This document shows, piece by piece, positions 1 through 6,723 of a stretch of 10,925 nt of DNA. This DNA comes from Thermodesulfobacteriota bacterium (GTDB lineage: Bacteria; Desulfobacterota; DSM-4660; Desulfatiglandales; Desulfatiglandaceae). The notes beneath the pieces are model-generated. The model ran no database searches, was not told the origin of the DNA, and saw nothing but the letters and a program-made list of their open reading frames with translations. The DNA lies in NCBI GenBank assembly GCA_028278625.1, contig JANQDY010000241.1, positions 1-10,925 on the forward strand, written 5' to 3'. The position numbers and the translations under genes were made by a program. Each line of letters begins with the position of its first letter. Position 1 is the first letter of the stretch.

Positions 1-241
1 TGGAATGCGACCCTTACGAAGGATCGCCAAAATCAACCAGGAGGTGTGGGGGAATTAGGACCTTTTTTTGTCCGTTTTTTCTTGCGCCAGTGCAGCTACG
101 GTTCGAGAGTGCTCAGAATAGGGATACCCTGAACCCCAATACTGTGGAAAAAGTCTGTTTTGCGTGATTTTCTGTGAAAACCCACCATAAGGAAAACCAA
201 AGAAAAGATATTGCAGCCTGCTTTGGAATTAGGGATGAATA
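1..241. other. Upstream region without a supported gene
   Basis: No convincing coding sequence is seen. All three plus frames are open for part of this stretch (frame 3 to about base 165), but none reads like a conserved protein end and none has a start with a ribosome site. Hand-counted G+C is about 45%. A 9-base direct repeat (GGAATTAGG) occurs at 51-59 and 225-233, probably by chance. No good sigma-70, sigma-54 or sigma-28 promoter could be identified, although the promoter of the downstream gene row should lie here or further upstream. Confidence 0.5.
231..235 (+). promoter_or_regulatory. Ribosome binding site of the giant glycosyltransferase gene
   Basis: AGGGA lies six bases before the ATG at 242, a normal Shine-Dalgarno spacing. 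It supports 242 as the start. A nearby ATG at 235 is in another frame, and the GT2 motif (FVVTYNR) begins only nine residues after the chosen start, so no long N-terminal extension is missing. Confidence 0.6.
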
Positions 242-3200
242 ATGGAAACGGTAAAGTTCGATATTTTTGTTGTCACCTATAATAGACCGCAGCTATTGAA
301 ATATACGCTGCAATCCTTGGTCAACCAAACCTACAAGAATTTTGTGGTCCATCTTGTTGATCACGGATCTGATCCTCCCGTCGATACGAAGCAATTGCCT
401 GAAGAGCTCGATATCAGGTTTGAAAGATATCGAACAAATTACATTGAACAGCATGGAAATGATATCGCCGAAAAGGTTCTTTCCCAGCTTGAAGGTGATT
501 ATTTCATGAATTTTGCTGACGATGATATCCTCCTGCCACATGCGCTGGAAACGGCGGCCGCCCACATCCAGGCAAATCCCGCCATTGAAATCATCGGCGG
601 GGGCTTTTTAACCTATGACCATGACAACAACACGCCTTTACACAGCCTCGGTTTCTTGAACAACTTTGACGGCACCCTCTCTAAAATCGACGCGTATAAA
701 GCGGCCCTCAAATTATGCAGCACCTGGGGCATCGGTCCTAATGTCGATTTTCCCATCCCGCCCATTTCCCATTCATCATCCGCCTTTTACTCGGTCAGGC
801 TGATACGCGAAACAAAGAAAAAGCAAGGGGTCATATATGTCAGATCATGCGGCGATGTGGGTTTTTTGGGACTGACCCTCAATACCGACTATACTTACTA
901 CCTGAACGCCCCCCTTGCCGTCATCGGCCGTTCTTTCAACCAGGTGATGAATCATCATACCCCAAACAACCGCTTCAAATGGAACGATGAATTGCAGTAC
1001 CTGGAACATACACCGATCAGAGGGGCCTCATTTCAGAATATCGGCGTCGATTCTCATCTGAAAGTGTTGCACGCCCTGGGCATCCATAAAGAATGGGATT
1101 GCTCTTTGCGCCCCGATTTTTACGAAAATCACATTTCCTACATTTTGACCGATGATCCCTGGACGGAAAAGACCTATCAGGACATCGAAGAAGCCATGCC
1201 CTTTTTTGAAGAGAGCATCGTGAAGTATCACCACCCTTCCAAAGAGGAAGCGAAGGCCGCGGCGCGCAATTGGGTCAATACCGCCATGAAAGTATCGAGC
1301 GAGAAAAAGAAGTCCTCCAAGCAGACCCTAAAACGCGACGATCAGAAGCGATACGGGAGCTACCAAAACGTTCTCGATTATGCGGACATGGCCATGAAAT
1401 ACATGGCTTCCAGTCAAACCGGCTACAACAGAGTCTCTTCCAGTCCCCATCAAAACGGCCGTCAGCACGGAAAGACAACCATCGGCGTTTGGGGCTTCTA
1501 TGAGGATTCCTTCAAGAACAACCGGATCTTCCTGAATCCCGAGGCCCCCATGGGCGACAATCTTTTAAAGCCGATGAATGAACTCCACCGTATCGGCTTG
1601 GAAAACAGGATTGAGCTGAAATCCCTGGACACCATTTCCAACTTCGAAAATATAGACGCCTTCCTGTTCTGGGATTTTCCCAAAGTGGACAATCCCCTGG
1701 TGGTCAAAGCCATCACAAGCGAAAAGCCATGCTATCTGGTGATCGCTGAAAGCCCCATCATCCTTCCGGACAACTGGGTTTCAAGAAACCAGAATCATTT
1801 CAAAAAGATCTTCACATATTATGACGACCACGTGGATGACAGCAGATTCATCAAGCTCAATTACGCCACGGATACTCCCGTTTCCATTCCCAAAGATCTG
1901 GGGTCTAAAAAGCATCTTTGCACCATGATTGCCGGGTGCAAACATGTAAAGCATGAACTGAGTCTCTATCCCCATCGCGTCGATGCCATCCGTTGGTTCG
2001 AAAAACATCATCCCGACGAATTCCACCTCTACGGCATTGGATGGGATCCTGCCGAATACCCCTCTTACAGAGGCCGGATAAAGTCCAAACTGGACATATT
2101 GAAGGATTACAGGTTTTCCATCTGTTACGAAAATATTCGGGATATTAAAGGGTATATTACCGAGAAGATATTCGATAGTTTCAAGGCCGGTTGCGTGCCC
2201 GTCTATTGGGGCGCACCAAACGTATCGGATCACATCCCAAAGGAATGCTTCATCGATAAGCGGGATTTTTCCGATTACCCATCCCTTTATGACTATCTGA
2301 GGCAGATGAGCGATGAAACATATCAGGCCTATTTGAAAAGTATGGAGCGTTTTTTTAATGGCGAAAAAGCCGATCCCTTTCGAACGGAGAGATTCGTCAA
2401 AACTTTGCTTGAACAGACAGCCCATCGGCCCATTGATGTTTTTCCGCTAAATGGAAATACCCCCTCACAAAAGGTAAAGATCGCATCGAGCGGGCCAAAA
2501 AGCACAACGAAGGATATGGCCACAACCATCACTAAGGAAGCATCAGATATCCAAAAGCCGCTGGTGTCCATCAGCATGGTCCACTACAACCGGCTGGACT
2601 GTCTCAAAGACTGTGTCGACTCGATTCGGCGCCACACCACCGTGCCATATGAACTGATCATCATCGATAACGGATCGACCGACGGCTCCCGGGACTACCT
2701 GCGGACCCTTCCGGACATCACATTGATTGAGATACCCCGTAACGGCAGACCCGACATCGCATCCTTAAAGGGCCTCGCCATGGCCAAAGGGGACTACATC
2801 GCCACCATCAGTGACGACATCATCGTAACCCCCAGCTGGCTGGACCTGTTTTTGGAACATATGAAGCGAAACCCTCGTGTCGGCCTCATCGGGCCCCGTT
2901 CCAACTTCGTATCAGGCCCCCAACTGGTGCCCAACGCTCCCTATCAAGGTATTGAGGAATTGGATGCCTTTGCCAGGCAATGGACCCGGAATTTTCGGGG
3001 CGGCTCCAGAAGCGCGGACAGGTTGGTCGGCTTCATCCTCTTTTTCAGCCGCCAATTGCTCAACAAGATCGGCGGCACCGATCCGGTTTTCACGTTTGGA
3101 TTTAACGATGACGATTTTACCCTGAGGGCGAAACTCGCCGGCTACGACGCCATCATCGCCGATGACATTTTCATCCATCATACGGGCGGACCGCAAATGC

Positions 3201-6124
3201 GGGGCGACTTTGAATACAAACGGAAGCTCGTAGCATCCTGGGAGGCCTTTAAAAGAAAATGGGACCTTCCGCCGGATCTCAAAGAAGCGGATCTTGATCC
3301 TGAGCCTCTCTTGTCCCGGAAATTCGAGAAAAAGAAGCACTTCATACCCCTTCCGGATCCTTTGGAGGTAACGGAACTGATTTACAGACCCGAATCCGAA
3401 CAAAGGGTCCCTGGACCATCCGCCATGACAGATGGGGCCGAACCACCCATTTCCTTTATGGTCACCGTGTACAATGAGGAAGAACGCATCCCCTATGTGC
3501 TGGAATCGGCCGTCAAATGGGCCGACGAAATCATCGTGATCAATAAATCGTCAGCCGACGAGACAAAAGCCATATGCGGTCAATTCGGAGCAAAGGTCAA
3601 AGTAGTGGATATGCCCTTCTCCCATCAGGGCGACGGAAACATGGTCACTTATACCCAAATCCCCACCCACGACTGGATCTTTATCAGCACCGCATCGGAA
3701 ATTCCCACCAAGTCTTTGATTAATAAACTCAAACAGGTTCTGAGGGATTCAAAGGGCGAGCTGGATCTCATCTATGTCCCCCGCAAATACTATTCATTCG
3801 GCATCCATGACAAACGTTCTCCCTGGTCCGTCAGCTACTTCCCCTTTATGGTGAACCGCAAAAAGACGATTATCCGGGATGTCATCCATCACAATTTCAC
3901 TCCCAGCGATCCCAACAATGTTTTCAAAATCGAATATGCCGATGATTGCTGCGTTTACCACCTGACCCATCCCACCGCAAAGGGATATCTCAAGGCCATG
4001 AGCGACTATTTCATCGCCGAGGCGGAAGAATGCGAGAATCCTTCGGGCAAAATCGAGGAATGCATGGCACAAATCGCCAAGTATGAAAAACAGTTGAGAA
4101 CCGGTGGCGATGATCTTCTGGGCCACTATTTTGCGTGGCAGATTTACTGGTTGGGTACGGCCCTTTCCGTTTGGGAAAAATGGCGCGGCATCGATGTAAA
4201 AGAGTACTACCGGCAACTAAGGGAGAGCGTGGTTCATAGAGAATGGCCGGATGATGGACAAGAAGGAGCACTCTATCCAAAATTACAGGCGGATACAAGA
4301 CCAAAAACCGAAGAACCACCCCTTGTATCAGCCATTGTCTCAACCTTTAATTCCGAACGGTTCATACGCGGTTGCCTGGAAGACCTTGAAGCGCAGACCA
4401 TCCGCCATCGATTGGAAATCATCGTGGTCGACAGCGCATCGGAAGAAAACGAGGAAGCCATCGTCAAGGCGTTTCAAAGGACCTATACCAACATCAAATA
4501 CATTAAGACCGAAGAGCGGGAGACGGTCTATGCCGCCTGGAACAGGGGCATCAAGGCGGCTTCGGGAAAATACGTCACCAACGCCAACACCGACGATCGG
4601 CATCTGCCCTACGCCTTTGAGAGAATGGTGCATGTGCTGGATAAGAATCCCGAGGTCGCGTTGGTCTATGCGGACGTGTGGGTGACGGAAAAGGAGAATG
4701 AGACATCTGAGAGTTTCACACCCTCGAGCATGTTTCGTTGGAAGGATTTCGATCCCAGAACATTGGCCGAAGCCTGCTATATCGGGCCCCAGCCCATGTG
4801 GCGGAAGAGCCTCCATGAAAAGCACGGCTATTTCAGGGAAACGTTCAAGTCAGCGGGCGACTGGGAGTTCTGGCTTCGCATGGCTCAAACCGAAAAATTC
4901 CTGCATCTAAAAGAGTTTTTGGGAATCTATCTCAAATCGCCCGAAAGCCTGGAGCACCGCGACCCAAGGGTCTCCGGAGGGGAGTTTGTGCAAATCCGCA
5001 GGGAATACGGTGCATTAGACATCGAAAGGCTCCATGAGAATGCCCGCCTGCTTTTAAACAGCGGCAGAAAAGAGGAAGCGAAAAGCGCCTTTCTGAAGCT
5101 ACTGGACGCACATCCGGATTTCGCCTTGGCCCACAACGACCTGGGTGTTCTGTATCTCAATGAAGATGAACCCGAAAACGCGCTAAAGCACTACAAAAGG
5201 GCGGCTGAACTGGAACCTGAAAACGCCACCTTCCTGAAGAACCTGGCGGACCTATGCTTTGTTAAGTTGGGCCGGGCCCAAGAGGCCCTTGAAATTTACG
5301 TGAAGCTGCTGGAAAAAAACCCCGCGGATGTGGAAATATTGACCGCTTTGGGACACATCTGCATCGATCTCAAAGCATATGATAATGCGAGAACTTTCTT
5401 CTGCCGCATTCTTGAAACGGACCCATGGAACCAGGAAGCCAAACAGGTGATGGATGCCCTTGCAAAGAAAGAGACAATGGCAACAACAGATCAGGGAGCC
5501 GGGAAGGATCACCCGTTGCCCATGGATCCCGGAATCGATCCGGCCGTTAGGATGTACCAGGATGCGCTGGCTCTGATGGAAAGGGACGGAGACGAGGCGG
5601 GCATGGCGGCGCTGGAAGATCTTCTAGAGACCCATTCCGATTTCGGGCTTGCCCACAATCATTTGGGCGTCCTCCATTATCAACAGGGAAGCAAGGAAAA
5701 GGCCCTTAAACACTACGAGGCCGCGGCACGGCTCGACCCCCTAAACGACACATTCCAGAAGAACCTTGCGGATTTCTATTTTGTTGAAGCAGGGCGCACC
5801 GAAGAGGCACTCAAGATCTATACAAAGCTTCTGGAAGCCCATCCCAAGGATACGGAGATCCTTCTCATCATGGGGCAGATTTGCCTGTCCCTGGATAAAT
5901 GGGAAGACGCCAGGGTATTCTACGGCAAAGTACTGAAGATTGAACCCTGGAACATGACGGCAAGGAAAAAGATCGTTGAACTGGCAAAGGACCGTGAATC
6001 AGAACGCCTGGAACAGTTCCCGGAAGGCGGATCATTGGAAGGAAGGGAAGGGGATGCCATTGGCCCTGAAGCGAATCCGTCTCACTCCTATAACGCCTGG
6101 CAAAAAGAATCCGCCGTATCATGA
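242..6124 (+). CDS. Giant modular glycosyltransferase: GT2-GT10-GT2-GT2-GT2-TPR (1960 aa)
   Basis: The protein carries five glycosyltransferase-like modules and a TPR tail. Residues 1 to about 300 are a GT2 (GT-A fold) domain with FVVTYNR at 9-15 and an acidic motif D93-D94-D95. Residues about 411-730 match GT10 alpha-1,3/4-fucosyltransferases: an ESP motif at 503-505, CYEN at 628-631, YITEK at 638-642 and AGCVPVYWGAPN at 649-660. Residues 773 to about 1040 are GT2 with IIIDNGSTDGS, D858-D859, GFNDDDF at 953-959 and HHTGG at 979-983. Residues 1068 to about 1340 are GT2-like, but the DXD position reads TASE (1150-1153). Residues 1359 to about 1590 are GT2 with NANTDD at 1447-1452. Residues 1597-1918 hold eight TPRs. 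Lysine/serine-rich linkers (about 345-410 and 735-770) separate modules. No signal peptide or membrane segment is visible, so a cytoplasmic enzyme is inferred. It is the first gene of a tight row that faces a flagellin gene, which suggests flagellin or other surface glycan assembly. The sugar donors and acceptor cannot be read from the sequence. Confidence 0.93.
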   Translation: METVKFDIFVVTYNRPQLLKYTLQSLVNQTYKNFVVHLVDHGSDPPVDTKQLPEELDIRFERYRTNYIEQHGNDIAEKVLSQLEGDYFMNFADDDILLPHALETAAAHIQANPAIEIIGGGFLTYDHDNNTPLHSLGFLNNFDGTLSKIDAYKAALKLCSTWGIGPNVDFPIPPISHSSSAFYSVRLIRETKKKQGVIYVRSCGDVGFLGLTLNTDYTYYLNAPLAVIGRSFNQVMNHHTPNNRFKWNDELQYLEHTPIRGASFQNIGVDSHLKVLHALGIHKEWDCSLRPDFYENHISYILTDDPWTEKTYQDIEEAMPFFEESIVKYHHPSKEEAKAAARNWVNTAMKVSSEKKKSSKQTLKRDDQKRYGSYQNVLDYADMAMKYMASSQTGYNRVSSSPHQNGRQHGKTTIGVWGFYEDSFKNNRIFLNPEAPMGDNLLKPMNELHRIGLENRIELKSLDTISNFENIDAFLFWDFPKVDNPLVVKAITSEKPCYLVIAESPIILPDNWVSRNQNHFKKIFTYYDDHVDDSRFIKLNYATDTPVSIPKDLGSKKHLCTMIAGCKHVKHELSLYPHRVDAIRWFEKHHPDEFHLYGIGWDPAEYPSYRGRIKSKLDILKDYRFSICYENIRDIKGYITEKIFDSFKAGCVPVYWGAPNVSDHIPKECFIDKRDFSDYPSLYDYLRQMSDETYQAYLKSMERFFNGEKADPFRTERFVKTLLEQTAHRPIDVFPLNGNTPSQKVKIASSGPKSTTKDMATTITKEASDIQKPLVSISMVHYNRLDCLKDCVDSIRRHTTVPYELIIIDNGSTDGSRDYLRTLPDITLIEIPRNGRPDIASLKGLAMAKGDYIATISDDIIVTPSWLDLFLEHMKRNPRVGLIGPRSNFVSGPQLVPNAPYQGIEELDAFARQWTRNFRGGSRSADRLVGFILFFSRQLLNKIGGTDPVFTFGFNDDDFTLRAKLAGYDAIIADDIFIHHTGGPQMRGDFEYKRKLVASWEAFKRKWDLPPDLKEADLDPEPLLSRKFEKKKHFIPLPDPLEVTELIYRPESEQRVPGPSAMTDGAEPPISFMVTVYNEEERIPYVLESAVKWADEIIVINKSSADETKAICGQFGAKVKVVDMPFSHQGDGNMVTYTQIPTHDWIFISTASEIPTKSLINKLKQVLRDSKGELDLIYVPRKYYSFGIHDKRSPWSVSYFPFMVNRKKTIIRDVIHHNFTPSDPNNVFKIEYADDCCVYHLTHPTAKGYLKAMSDYFIAEAEECENPSGKIEECMAQIAKYEKQLRTGGDDLLGHYFAWQIYWLGTALSVWEKWRGIDVKEYYRQLRESVVHREWPDDGQEGALYPKLQADTRPKTEEPPLVSAIVSTFNSERFIRGCLEDLEAQTIRHRLEIIVVDSASEENEEAIVKAFQRTYTNIKYIKTEERETVYAAWNRGIKAASGKYVTNANTDDRHLPYAFERMVHVLDKNPEVALVYADVWVTEKENETSESFTPSSMFRWKDFDPRTLAEACYIGPQPMWRKSLHEKHGYFRETFKSAGDWEFWLRMAQTEKFLHLKEFLGIYLKSPESLEHRDPRVSGGEFVQIRREYGALDIERLHENARLLLNSGRKEEAKSAFLKLLDAHPDFALAHNDLGVLYLNEDEPENALKHYKRAAELEPENATFLKNLADLCFVKLGRAQEALEIYVKLLEKNPADVEILTALGHICIDLKAYDNARTFFCRILETDPWNQEAKQVMDALAKKETMATTDQGAGKDHPLPMDPGIDPAVRMYQDALALMERDGDEAGMAALEDLLETHSDFGLAHNHLGVLHYQQGSKEKALKHYEAAARLDPLNDTFQKNLADFYFVEAGRTEEALKIYTKLLEAHPKDTEILLIMGQICLSLDKWEDARVFYGKVLKIEPWNMTARKKIVELAKDRESERLEQFPEGGSLEGREGDAIGPEANPSHSYNAWQKESAVS
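5030..5995 (+). repeat. Tandem duplication of a four-TPR block inside the giant glycosyltransferase
   Basis: Residues 1597-1744 (bases 5030-5473) and 1771-1918 (bases 5552-5995) align without a single gap at an offset of 174 residues (522 bases). By hand count they share about 68 of 148 residues (46%). Shared signatures include AHNxLGVL, ALKHY, TFxKNLAD, GRxxEALxIYxKLLE and PWN near the end of each copy. Each copy holds four TPR-like helix pairs. A linker of about 26 residues rich in Gly, Pro and Asp separates them. The nucleotide sequences have diverged clearly, so the duplication is old rather than an assembly artefact. Confidence 0.85.
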
Positions 6125-6162
6125 AACCCCGAAACATTTAACTTTAAGGGAAGAGAGAATTC

Positions 6163-6681
6163 ATGGAAAGAAGCTACGATTTCAGAAATACCAACTGGGG
6201 AATGACGAAAAACGAGGTTCTGAGATCCGAATCGGAAAAGCCGGTTGTACACACGGACAGCCAAATCGGGTATTTCACCAATATTCTGGATAAAAACATC
6301 TATTTGGCGTTTGTTTTCCATAACGATGCCCTGGTTTCCGCGCTGTATGCACTGAAAGACATCCGAGAGAATCTGGACGATTCCCTCAAAGACTTTGAGG
6401 ATCTGAAAGAAATTCTGGTCATGAAATACGGTGAACCGAATGCGGGCCAGGGGGATGTATGGGCCGATCCCTCCTACGGGTCCCAGGACGATCTGGAAGC
6501 CGTCCTCCTCGACCGTTCAGAATACGAGGCGGCCCTGAAACAGGGAAAGATCCTCCATGCGGCCTTGTGGAAGACGGAAAACACGTGGGTGAAGGTGGCC
6601 CTGTCAAAAATAATGGAAGGACACAATTGCGGAGTGACAGTGGAATATCAAAGCATCAGCCATCTCGAAAACCCAACTTAA
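6163..6681 (+). CDS. Hypothetical protein of 172 residues within the glycosyltransferase row
   Basis: I do not recognise this protein. It starts at an ATG preceded by a purine-rich AAGGGAAGAGAG (6146-6157). The N-terminus has NWGMTKNEV (11-19), a pattern of the WGM-S/T-x-x-E-V kind that I associate with small bacterial proteins of unknown role. It continues with a predicted beta-rich stretch (about 35-64), KYGEP (88-92), a Trp-containing strand (AALWKTENTW, 133-142) and VTVEYQS (158-164). The layout looks like a small alpha/beta domain. There is no signal peptide, lipobox or membrane segment, so it is probably cytoplasmic, unlike many look-alikes that are exported. It sits 38 bases after the giant glycosyltransferase and 42 bases before the next enzyme, and it is in the same reading frame as that next gene. 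A helper or regulatory role in the glycosylation pathway is possible but only inferred from position. Confidence 0.8.
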   Translation: MERSYDFRNTNWGMTKNEVLRSESEKPVVHTDSQIGYFTNILDKNIYLAFVFHNDALVSALYALKDIRENLDDSLKDFEDLKEILVMKYGEPNAGQGDVWADPSYGSQDDLEAVLLDRSEYEAALKQGKILHAALWKTENTWVKVALSKIMEGHNCGVTVEYQSISHLENPT

Positions 6682-6723
6682 GATTGTCCGAATCCCTATC
6701 GATCTAAAGGCAGATCCTGGAAC

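Noticed and set aside
144..163. Possible sigma-54 promoter (TGG ... TTGC) upstream of the giant gene
   Set aside because: The spacing between the GG and GC elements is 14 bases instead of the required 10. No other GG-N10-GC pair with flanking consensus was found in 1-241.
3..167. Possible C-terminal end of an upstream gene in frame 3
   Set aside because: The frame is open, but the translation is Cys/Phe/Arg-rich, shows no familiar motif, and the other two plus frames are also partly open there.
1781..2425. Antisense open frame (about 214 codons) opposite the GT10 module
   Set aside because: The plus strand carries the conserved fucosyltransferase motifs. The antisense product resembles nothing and is a by-product of codon use.
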